DNA of 56,862 nt, from positions 1 through 56,862 of the forward strand of contig CAYFFR010000003.1 in NCBI GenBank assembly GCA_964342675.1, written 5' to 3'. The position numbers were made by a program, and so were the translations under genes. Position 1 is the first letter of the stretch; each line of letters starts with the position of its first letter. This document shows, piece by piece, positions 50,646 to 56,862 of this stretch. The DNA is from MED-G82 sp964342675 (GTDB lineage: Bacteria > Pseudomonadota > Gammaproteobacteria > Magnimaribacterales > D2472). The notes under the pieces were generated by a model. It worked only from the letters and a program-made list of their open reading frames with translations. It had not been told where the DNA came from and did no database searches.

Positions 50646-51572
50646 TTGAAGGAAAAGTTTTTATTTATTATTGACCCCTTGTCTTCTCTCAAGCCTTATA
50701 AAGATACAAGCATATTTATGATGCAATATGGATCTAGTAATGGATTTGATATTTTTTGTTGCGAAATAAAAGATCTATATGTAATGGAAAACCAGGTAGG
50801 TGCCAATGCTGCTGAAATAAAAGATCCAGCAAATCAACCCTTAGAGAAATCAAATAATAAAAAGATGAATTTAGATCAATTCTGTTATGTATTTATGCGG
50901 AAGGATCCCCCGGTAGATCAAGACTTCTTAAATGCCTTGTATCTTTTAGAAAAGGCAGCGCATGATGGAGTTCGAATAATCAATCATCCTGCTAGTTTGC
51001 AAAAATTTAATGAGAAAGTATTAGCCTTACGGTTTGCTCAATACATGCCTCACACTGTTATTGGTAACGACCTTCAAACCTTACATGATTTTAAAGAACA
51101 ACATGAATCTATAATTGTGAAGCCTCTTGATGGCATGGGCGGAGACTCAATATATAAGTTTGATCAAATATCCAATCATGAAGAAGATATTTTTAAAAAA
51201 TTAACAAATAATTTTTCTACACAAATAATGCTACAAGATTTCTTGCCCGATATTTATGATGGTGATTACAGAATACTAATTATTCATGGCGTTCCTGAAA
51301 AAATTGCATTAGCGAGGATACCTCAAAAAGGAAGTTTTAAAGGTAATTTAGCTGCCGGAGGAACAGGTATTGCAAAAGAAATTACACAACATCAATTTGA
51401 AGTAGCATCATTGATAGGCGTTTTCCTTAAAGCTCATGATATAGCATTTGCTGGGATAGATATGATCGGAGAGTATTTAACTGAAATCAACATCACGAGT
51501 CCAACTGGAGCAAGAGAAATATATGATCAGTCTCAGACCAATACGATAAAAAACTTCTTTGATAACTTGTAA
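50646..51572 (+). CDS. gshB: Glutathione synthetase
   Basis: GshB adds glycine to gamma-glutamylcysteine. The 308-residue ATP-grasp enzyme shows FIIDPLSSLKPYKDTSIFMM at its start, VFMRKDPPVDQDFLNALYLLE, IIVKPLDGMGGDSIYKF, LARIPQKGSFKGNLAAGGTG and GIDMIGEYLTEINITSPTG. The start is TTG; AGAGGA at 50633-50638 lies seven bases upstream and no ATG of this frame is available, so the TTG is well supported. It overlaps the TonB-like gene by one base (TAATG). gshB-tonB-ruvX resembles the Pseudomonas order, where yqgE also intervenes; yqgE is missing here. Confidence 0.95.
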   Translation: MKEKFLFIIDPLSSLKPYKDTSIFMMQYGSSNGFDIFCCEIKDLYVMENQVGANAAEIKDPANQPLEKSNNKKMNLDQFCYVFMRKDPPVDQDFLNALYLLEKAAHDGVRIINHPASLQKFNEKVLALRFAQYMPHTVIGNDLQTLHDFKEQHESIIVKPLDGMGGDSIYKFDQISNHEEDIFKKLTNNFSTQIMLQDFLPDIYDGDYRILIIHGVPEKIALARIPQKGSFKGNLAAGGTGIAKEITQHQFEVASLIGVFLKAHDIAFAGIDMIGEYLTEINITSPTGAREIYDQSQTNTIKNFFDNL

Positions 51573-52183
51573 TGGAACCGTTTATAGAAAAGAAACCAAA
51601 GCAAAGATGGAACTTCAGTAAGGCATTATTTATTTCAATTTCTGTACATGCATTAGCACTATTTGGTATAGGCTTTATTATTTTCTCTATTCAAGATCAG
51701 TTCGATTCACAAAGAATAGTGAATATTAAATTTGCTAATGCCAATGTTGATTCCTTAGGCAGCATTTCTTCTAAACAAGATCTCAATAATCAAATTGTTG
51801 ATGTTCGATCAGATACGGCATCTATTAGTCCAGATAAATCAAGCGAGTCATTATCGATTAAGAGGCTAGATGCTAATTCATCTAATAGTGATAGCGAAGC
51901 AAGGTATTTAAATGCTTGGCAAAGAAGGATCGAAACAATGGGGCACTATGAATTGGCTAACTCGAATATCAAACAGGATGCTTCTTTAACGGTAAGGGTT
52001 ATTATTGATTCTTCTGGAGAGTTAATTATTTCAGAAATTTTAGAGTCATCGCGTAATGACTTCATTGATCAGCTAGCATTAAGAATTCTAAAAGAATCAT
52101 CTCCGTTTATGCCATTTAATGAAGAAATGACAAATGCTTATAAGCAAATAGAGGTAGTTAGGGTTTGGAATTTTAAAAAGTAA
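51572..52183 (+). CDS. TonB-family energy transducer-like protein
   Basis: The 203-residue protein has one N-terminal membrane helix (about residues 19-42, LFISISVHALALFGIGFIIF), a serine/aspartate-rich linker (about 60-108) with no proline-rich Pro-Glu/Pro-Lys stretch, and a C-terminal TonB domain (about 110-203) with LTVRVIIDSSGELIISEILESS. It resembles the TonB3-type genes found next to gshB in Pseudomonas. No exbB or exbD is near, so its energy source and receptor are unknown. The C-terminal part may instead act in cell-envelope or pilus processes. Confidence 0.82.
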   Translation: MEPFIEKKPKQRWNFSKALFISISVHALALFGIGFIIFSIQDQFDSQRIVNIKFANANVDSLGSISSKQDLNNQIVDVRSDTASISPDKSSESLSIKRLDANSSNSDSEARYLNAWQRRIETMGHYELANSNIKQDASLTVRVIIDSSGELIISEILESSRNDFIDQLALRILKESSPFMPFNEEMTNAYKQIEVVRVWNFKK

Positions 52184-52185
52184 TC

Positions 52186-52581
52186 ATGCAATTAATGTCT
52201 ATTGATTTTGGTACGCAGAAGATAGGGGTCGCTGTTGGACAGACTATCACGCGTACATCTACACCTTTAGAAGTTATAAAATATAAAACTCAAGATTACT
52301 TATGGCGCTCTTTGGAAGATATTATTTCTGAATGGAAGCCAGAATTGATTTTAATTGGTTATCCTATCAACATGGATGGTAGTGAAAGCGAAATGAGTAA
52401 GAAGTCTAATAATTTTAGAGTAATTGTTGAAAAACGATTTAACGTTAAAACAGAATTAATTGATGAAAGACTTTCATCATTTCAAGCAAAAGATCTACAG
52501 AATAAAGATGGTAGCAATATAGATTCTTTAGCTGCAAAAATTATTTTAGATAGTTGGATGGAGCATCATGTCAATTCCTAA
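52186..52581 (+). CDS. ruvX: YqgF/RuvX putative Holliday junction resolvase
   Basis: The 131-residue RNase H-fold protein starts MSIDFGTQKIGVAVGQ with the first metal Asp. LILIGYPINMDGSESEMS and IDERLSSFQAKDL (acidic Glu) follow, and the last acidic residue lies in NIDSLAAKIILDSWM. The family is linked to 16S rRNA 5' maturation as well as DNA junctions. The end overlaps dnaG by 14 bases, so dnaG translation is probably coupled to it. Confidence 0.93.
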   Translation: MQLMSIDFGTQKIGVAVGQTITRTSTPLEVIKYKTQDYLWRSLEDIISEWKPELILIGYPINMDGSESEMSKKSNNFRVIVEKRFNVKTELIDERLSSFQAKDLQNKDGSNIDSLAAKIILDSWMEHHVNS

Positions 52582-54319
52582 AAGCTTTATTGATCAGGTT
52601 TTAGACCAAACTAATATAGTTGATATTATTAGCAGAAGAATTGAAGTCAATAAAAAAGGGAATAGATATTGGTGTAAATGCCCCTTTCATGATGACAATA
52701 ACCCCTCAATGTCTATCAGTGAAGAAAAGCAGTTTTTTTATTGCTTTGTATGTCAAAAATCTGGGAATGCTATACATTTCTTAAGAGATTTTGAAAGCCT
52801 TGATTTTGTAGATGCTATTGAAGTATTAGCTCATCAGCTCGGACTAGAAGTCCCTCAACAAAGGCAAGAGAATCAGATTTTACCTAGCAAACTTGTCAAA
52901 AGCGCTGTTTTATTCTACACAAATAATCTTAAATCTTCGGCTGCTGATCAAGCTAAATCTTATCTGAAAGAAAGAGGAATAACTGGAGAGACCGCAAGAT
53001 ATTTTATGTTAGGTTATGCGCTCAATAAATGGGATTCATTGTACTTAGAGTTAAAGCAGAGCTCCTCTGATCAAGAGCTTGATCAGTCAGGATTATTCGT
53101 TAAGAAGGATCGAGGTTTTTATGATCGCTTTAGAGATAGAATCATTTTTCCTATTAGAAATGCCAAGGGTCAATTTGTTGCAATGGGAGGAAGAATTATC
53201 GCTGAAGGCGAACCTAAATACCTTAATTCACCTGAAACAAGTTTTTTTAATAAATCCAATGAGCTATTTGGCTTGTTTGAGGCTAAAGATTCCAAGGCTA
53301 CAGAAGCATTGATTGTGGTTGAAGGATACATGGACGTCATTGGCTTATTTCAACATGGTATTAATAATGCAGTTGCCACTTTAGGCACTGCCGTAACTTC
53401 AAATCATATTTCCAAAATCCTTAGATACACTAAAAAGATTTATTTTGCATTTGATGGAGATCAAGCTGGTCAGAAGGCAGCTTGGAAGGCATTAGAGACA
53501 ACATTTCCATCATTACGTAAAGAAGTGGATGCAAAGTTCATATTTTTTGAGGCAGGCGAAGATCCTGATTCATTCATTAATACTCATGGCATCAAAGCAT
53601 TTAATCAGTTGCTTGAAGAAGCTGTGCCACTTTCTGAATATTTTTTAAATAGAATTAAGGAATTTGATTTAGACCATATTGAAGGTAAATCACAGGCTGC
53701 CAGTTTTGCAATGAATCTCATAGATTCTATTAATAATGAATTTATAAAAGAAGTGTATTTGCAAGAAGTCTCAAAATTGTGCGACATGGATATTAAGAAG
53801 CTTGCTTCAGATAATCCACCGCGTAAAAGAGTGGATCCAAGTCAGTCAATTAAGATACCAAACAATCAATCATTAAAAGTTCAAGCTCTAATTAATATTT
53901 TTAGATCATTGATAGCTTTCCCAGCCCTTGCTTCACTAGACAAGTTCAAAGATTTAGTTACTAAAGAAAATTTTAGCTTTTTAAAACAGGTTCTAACTTT
54001 GTATAGCGACCATCCAAAAACCCATGTTTCCGATGTCCTTGAAATCATTGAAAACGAAAAGATTAAAAGCTATTTTAGTCAAGCAGTGATTGAAGAGCTA
54101 GACATATCTGAAAAGGATGCACACCAAATGATCAATGATTGCATAAACGTATTATTAAAAAGTCAAAAAGATAGAGAGGAAATGCTGAAAGATAAGTATA
54201 ATAACCAATCGATCTCAGCAGAGGAAAGAAGAGAATTGCAACAGTTGATACTAAAAAAGCTTGATCTAGATGAGGAAGATCAAGAGCTATTAAGTAAATT
54301 AAGTGCAAAAAAAATTTGA
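52568..54319 (+). CDS. dnaG: DNA primase
   Basis: DnaG makes RNA primers at the replication fork. The 583-residue protein has an N-terminal CHC2 zinc finger (WCKCPFHDDNNPSMSI with C-x2-H, then FYCFVCQKSGNAIHFL). The central primase core has FRDRIIFPIRNAKGQFVAMGGR and GEPKYLNSPETSFF, and the Toprim domain VVEGYMDVIGLFQHG and YFAFDGDQAGQKAAWKALE. The C-terminal part would contact DnaB. It precedes rpoD by 53 bp, the conserved order, but rpsU and yqeY, usually upstream, are at 26.3-26.9 kb on the other strand. Confidence 0.96.
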   Translation: MSIPKSFIDQVLDQTNIVDIISRRIEVNKKGNRYWCKCPFHDDNNPSMSISEEKQFFYCFVCQKSGNAIHFLRDFESLDFVDAIEVLAHQLGLEVPQQRQENQILPSKLVKSAVLFYTNNLKSSAADQAKSYLKERGITGETARYFMLGYALNKWDSLYLELKQSSSDQELDQSGLFVKKDRGFYDRFRDRIIFPIRNAKGQFVAMGGRIIAEGEPKYLNSPETSFFNKSNELFGLFEAKDSKATEALIVVEGYMDVIGLFQHGINNAVATLGTAVTSNHISKILRYTKKIYFAFDGDQAGQKAAWKALETTFPSLRKEVDAKFIFFEAGEDPDSFINTHGIKAFNQLLEEAVPLSEYFLNRIKEFDLDHIEGKSQAASFAMNLIDSINNEFIKEVYLQEVSKLCDMDIKKLASDNPPRKRVDPSQSIKIPNNQSLKVQALINIFRSLIAFPALASLDKFKDLVTKENFSFLKQVLTLYSDHPKTHVSDVLEIIENEKIKSYFSQAVIEELDISEKDAHQMINDCINVLLKSQKDREEMLKDKYNNQSISAEERRELQQLILKKLDLDEEDQELLSKLSAKKI

Positions 54320-54372
54320 AATTCGCTCTTTAGGATCAATATATACATAATCTGGCTAATACGAGGATTGAA

Positions 54373-56178
54373 TTGGATAAAATCAAAAAACAAGGCTCTA
54401 GAATTGCAGAGCTAATTGAAAAAGGAAGAGAGCAAGGGTTTCTAACTTTTGCGGATGTAAATGACCATTTACCTGAAGATATTTCTGACCCTGATCAAGT
54501 AGACGAAATCATAGGCATGATTAACGATCTTGGTTTGCAGGTGCATGAAACAGCGCCAGATGCAGACACGCTGATGTTATCAGAATCTTCTGATGATGAT
54601 GATGACATAGCTTTAGAACAGGCAGCCGAAGCACTAGCTGCTGTAGAAAATGAGAAAGGAAGAACCACTGACCCAGTTAGGATGTACATGCGGGAAATGG
54701 GTACAGTTGATCTCTTGACTCGTGATGGCGAAATTGAGATTGCAAAACGGATTGAAGAGGGGATGCGAGATTTATTGAGTGCAAGTGTTAAATACCCAAA
54801 AATCGTCGAATATGTTCTTGATTACTATCAAAAATACAAAGATGGAGAAAGAAAGCTAAATGAATTGTTAACTGGTTTCTTAGAAGTTATGGATGAAGTT
54901 CCTTCAGCAGGACCTGGAAGTGAAAAAGCAAAAGCAATAGAAAACGATGATGAAGAGGAAGATACTGGACCTGATTTAAAAGATGTACAAAGAAGAATGA
55001 CAGCTTTGAAACGTCAATTTAATAGGACCCAAAAGGTACTAGGTAAGAAAGGCAGACATGCAAAGGAAACTAATGCTGAATTTAAAAAACTAGCAGATAT
55101 TTTCAAATTTTTAAAATTCTCTCCGAAAATGTTTGAGGACCTCTCATATATTGCAAGAAGAGATCTAAATGCTATTCGAGACAATGAAAAACGCATCCAG
55201 TATTTAGTTGTAAAAAGCGCACGGATGCCTAGAAAGGACTTCTTAGCAACTTTTCCTGATAACACGACCAAGGTGAAATGGATAAATTCATTAATGAAGA
55301 ATAAGAAGTATTCTAAAACTGCTCTAGAAGCTGTTAGCTCTGATGTCATCATTGCACAGAAGTCAATTAAGTATATTGAAGAACGAGTTAATATGAGCGT
55401 GAAAGAGATTAAAGAAATCAACAGGGCGATGTCCATGGGTGAAGCCAAAATGCGTAGAGCCAAGAAGGACATGGTTGAAGCAAATCTTCGTCTTGTAATT
55501 TCAATTGCAAAGAAGTACACCAACAGAGGTTTACAGTTTTTAGATTTGATCCAAGAAGGGAATATAGGGTTAATGAAGGCCGTTGATAAGTTTGAATACA
55601 GAAGAGGTTATAAATTCTCAACCTACGCAACTTGGTGGATTAGACAAGCCATCACTAGATCCATTGCTGATCAGGCAAGAACCATTCGTATACCTGTTCA
55701 TATGATTGAAACCATCAATAAACTTAATCGTGTTTCTCGACAGATGATGCAAGACATGGGAAGAGAACCTACACCGGAAGAATTAAGTGAAGAGCTAGAT
55801 ATGCCCGAAGATAAGGTAAGAAAAGTTTTAAAGATTGCAAAAGAACCTATCTCCATGGAAACACCCATCGGTGATGATGAAGACTCTAATTTAGGAGACT
55901 TTATAGAAGATACTGTGATTCATTCACCCATTGAGAATGCAACCGAAGATAGTCTTCATCTTGCCACAGATGATGTTTTGTCGTCCTTAACTGCACGAGA
56001 GGCTAAGGTTTTAAGAATGAGATTCGGTATTGGTATGAATACTGACCATACTTTAGAAGAGGTCGGAAAGCAGTTTGATGTAACTCGAGAAAGAATTAGG
56101 CAGATTGAAGCTAAGGCTTTAAGAAAATTAAGACATCCTTCAAGATCAAGCCACCTTAAGAGTTTCTTAGATGAATAA
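54373..56178 (+). CDS. rpoD: RNA polymerase sigma-70 factor RpoD
   Basis: RpoD is the principal sigma factor. The 601-residue protein has region 1.1 (EKGREQGFLTFADVNDHLPEDI), region 1.2 (GRTTDPVRMYMREMGTVDLLTRDGEIEIAKRIEEG), a non-conserved insert with an acidic run near residue 195, region 2 (NLRLVISIAKKYTNRGLQFLDLIQEGN and FEYRRGYKFSTYATWWIRQAITR), region 3 and region 4 (ALTAREAKVLRMRFGIG and LEEVGKQFDVTRERIRQIEAKALRKLR). The start is TTG with GAGGA at 54363-54367 five bases upstream. In Pseudomonas rpoD is also followed by a tRNA-Ile gene. Confidence 0.97.
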   Translation: MDKIKKQGSRIAELIEKGREQGFLTFADVNDHLPEDISDPDQVDEIIGMINDLGLQVHETAPDADTLMLSESSDDDDDIALEQAAEALAAVENEKGRTTDPVRMYMREMGTVDLLTRDGEIEIAKRIEEGMRDLLSASVKYPKIVEYVLDYYQKYKDGERKLNELLTGFLEVMDEVPSAGPGSEKAKAIENDDEEEDTGPDLKDVQRRMTALKRQFNRTQKVLGKKGRHAKETNAEFKKLADIFKFLKFSPKMFEDLSYIARRDLNAIRDNEKRIQYLVVKSARMPRKDFLATFPDNTTKVKWINSLMKNKKYSKTALEAVSSDVIIAQKSIKYIEERVNMSVKEIKEINRAMSMGEAKMRRAKKDMVEANLRLVISIAKKYTNRGLQFLDLIQEGNIGLMKAVDKFEYRRGYKFSTYATWWIRQAITRSIADQARTIRIPVHMIETINKLNRVSRQMMQDMGREPTPEELSEELDMPEDKVRKVLKIAKEPISMETPIGDDEDSNLGDFIEDTVIHSPIENATEDSLHLATDDVLSSLTAREAKVLRMRFGIGMNTDHTLEEVGKQFDVTRERIRQIEAKALRKLRHPSRSSHLKSFLDE

Positions 56179-56184
56179 TATCTA

Positions 56185-56781
56185 ATGCTGACCATTTCTA
56201 ATCTTCCTGATACTCAACCTTATAAATTATTTCAAGAGAATTATTTAGCAGCTGAACAGGCAGGTCAGTCTCTGCCGTATGCATTTGCTATCAGCTCATA
56301 TAATCCATCCACTAATCAAGTGGACAGTCGATTTGTAAATTTAAAATTTATTGATGGCGAGGATTGGATTTTTTTTACTAATTACCATAGCCCTAAAGCT
56401 CAAGCATTTAAACTACATGATCAAGTTGCCGTATTATTTAATTGGTTTTCAACGCAAACGCAAATTAGGATCCAAGCCAAGATATGCATGCTTGATGCAA
56501 AGAAATCTGATGAACATTTTAGTTCTAGAATAAAAGAGAAAAACGCAGTCGCAATCTTTTCTCAGCAATCTCAGCCAGCTAAGAGTTATGAAGATTTAGA
56601 AGCAAGATATCAACAAACTCTTGACTATGATAATTTATTTCATCGACCAGATCATTGGGGCGGCTATGTCTTTAAACCTTTTTATTTTGAATTTTGGACT
56701 GCTAATAATACTAGACTCAATCACCGTCATGCATTTGAGCTCATTGATGGAAATTGGCAAGGCTCTATCTTAGAGCCTTAA
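56185..56781 (+). CDS. pdxH: Pyridoxamine 5'-phosphate oxidase family protein, PdxH-like
   Basis: PdxH oxidises pyridoxine/pyridoxamine phosphate to PLP using FMN. The 198-residue protein shows the FMN-binding barrel pattern: PYAFAISSYNPSTNQVDSRFVNLKFIDGEDWIFFTNYHSPKA, VAVLFNWFSTQTQIRIQAKI and SQQSQPAKSYEDLEARYQQ. RPDHWGGYVFKPFYFEFWTANNTRLNHRHAFE near the end carries the PLP-contact arginines. Similarity to classical PdxH is clear, but RLNHR replaces the usual RLHDR, so a related FMN oxidase is possible. It starts six bases after rpoD. The last 17 bases before its stop form a hairpin. Confidence 0.82.
   Translation: MLTISNLPDTQPYKLFQENYLAAEQAGQSLPYAFAISSYNPSTNQVDSRFVNLKFIDGEDWIFFTNYHSPKAQAFKLHDQVAVLFNWFSTQTQIRIQAKICMLDAKKSDEHFSSRIKEKNAVAIFSQQSQPAKSYEDLEARYQQTLDYDNLFHRPDHWGGYVFKPFYFEFWTANNTRLNHRHAFELIDGNWQGSILEP
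56761..56777 (+). terminator. Small perfect hairpin at the end of pdxH
   Basis: GGCTCTA-TCT-TAGAGCC is a perfect 7-bp inverted repeat with a 3-nt loop, overlapping the last codons of pdxH and followed by TTAAAATT. It is followed by a short gap and tRNA-Ile2. The T-run is weak, so a rho-independent terminator is only possible. Confidence 0.35.
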
Positions 56782-56807
56782 AATTAAGTAAGATACAACG
56801 TCCTAGC

Positions 56808-56862
56808 GGGCCTGTAGCTCAGTTGGTTAGAGCAGTGGACTCATAATCCATTGGTCGGAGGT
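56808..56862 (+). tRNA. tRNA-Ile2 (CAU, lysidine-type), 3' part outside window
   Basis: The first 55 bases of a tRNA: acceptor strand GGGCCTG, D-arm AGCTCAGTTGGTTAGAGC, anticodon loop CTCATAA with CAT at 56842-56844, then the variable region TTGGTCGGAGGT. CAT could be Met, but the TTGGTC variable loop and the place next to rpoD, as in Pseudomonas, favour tRNA-Ile2, in which C34 is modified to lysidine by TilS. The T-arm and 3' acceptor strand are cut off by the window end. Confidence 0.85.

Noticed and set aside
55014..55523. Antisense open frame of 169 codons inside rpoD
   Set aside because: The opposite strand encodes conserved sigma-70 sequence; the antisense product is low-complexity and hydrophobic by codon reflection.
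1..56862. Mobile elements, prophage, CRISPR arrays, toxin-antitoxin pairs
   Set aside because: I saw no transposase, integrase, terminal inverted repeats, spaced repeats or short toxin-antitoxin operons; nearly every base belongs to a recognised housekeeping gene.
56808..56862. Genomic-island boundary at the right-hand tRNA
   Set aside because: The tRNA-rpoD neighbourhood is ancestral in Pseudomonas-like genomes and no repeat of the tRNA 3' end or integrase gene is visible.

Overview
The window is an AT-rich, very tightly packed stretch of bacterial chromosome. Its gene content and local gene order are gammaproteobacterial: yggX-mutY; ntrB-ntrC; ubiC-ubiA; gmk-rpoZ-spoT; rph-pyrE; rpsU-yqeY divergent from tsaD; folB-folK; lptD-surA-pdxA-rsmA-apaH; amgK-murU; rpe-trpEGDC; fis-purH-purD; gshB-tonB-ruvX; dnaG-rpoD-tRNA. 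Small gaps, convergent genes whose stop codons overlap, ATGA/GTGA/TAATG junctions and a probable Na+-pumping pyrophosphatase fit a streamlined marine lineage of the SAR86 kind. That placement is an inference; no 16S rRNA gene is present. There are no transposases, prophage genes, CRISPR arrays or obvious foreign islands. Both window ends cut through tRNA genes (tRNA-Phe on the left, tRNA-Ile2 CAU on the right).

Layout. 1-9.8 kb: tRNA-Phe, yggX, mutY, gpmA, a rhodanese, the nitrogen regulators ntrB-ntrC, and a type II glutamine synthetase behind a clear sigma-54 promoter with two NtrC-type palindromes. Then come yqiA, yqiB (interrupted by a 100-N scaffold gap that looks artificial), a DUF482 acyltransferase and ubiC-ubiA. 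9.8-15.5 kb: rubredoxin, a Na+/dicarboxylate-type symporter, a K+-dependent membrane pyrophosphatase and recG. 15.5-23.5 kb: an SDR protein, yicC, gmk, rpoZ, spoT, ridA and pyrB converge on the rph-pyrE-ribE operon. 23.6-26.2 kb: two exported amidohydrolase-fold proteins, the second without the metal-binding HxH. 26.3-38.2 kb: yqeY-rpsU, tsaD-folB-folK, then a long leftward block of a phosphotransferase, a pteridine reductase, cca, apaH, rsmA, pdxA, surA, lptD and a DsbA-fold isomerase. 38.2-45.6 kb: an SDR, amgK-murU, rpe, DUF192 and trpEGDC, all rightward. 45.6-49.9 kb: fis-purH-purD-coq7 and a histidine phosphatase, leftward. 49.9-56.9 kb: rsmE, gshB, a TonB-like protein, ruvX, dnaG, rpoD, pdxH and tRNA-Ile2, rightward.

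How the parts work together. NtrB/NtrC very probably drive the adjacent glutamine synthetase through sigma-54. The lptD-surA pair serves outer-membrane assembly. folB, folK and the pteridine reductase form a partial folate pathway. ubiC, ubiA and coq7 belong to aerobic ubiquinone synthesis. The pyrophosphatase and the neighbouring symporter may share a sodium cycle. Most of the window is ordinary housekeeping. The items worth a second look are the GSII/NtrC/sigma-54 locus, the active/inactive amidohydrolase pair, the split rpsU-yqeY / dnaG-rpoD operon, a probable AUA start codon in the amgK-like gene, and the assembly gap with its flanking 55-bp and 69-bp repeats. I did not find a convincing new multi-gene system; the amidohydrolase pair is the least explained unit.
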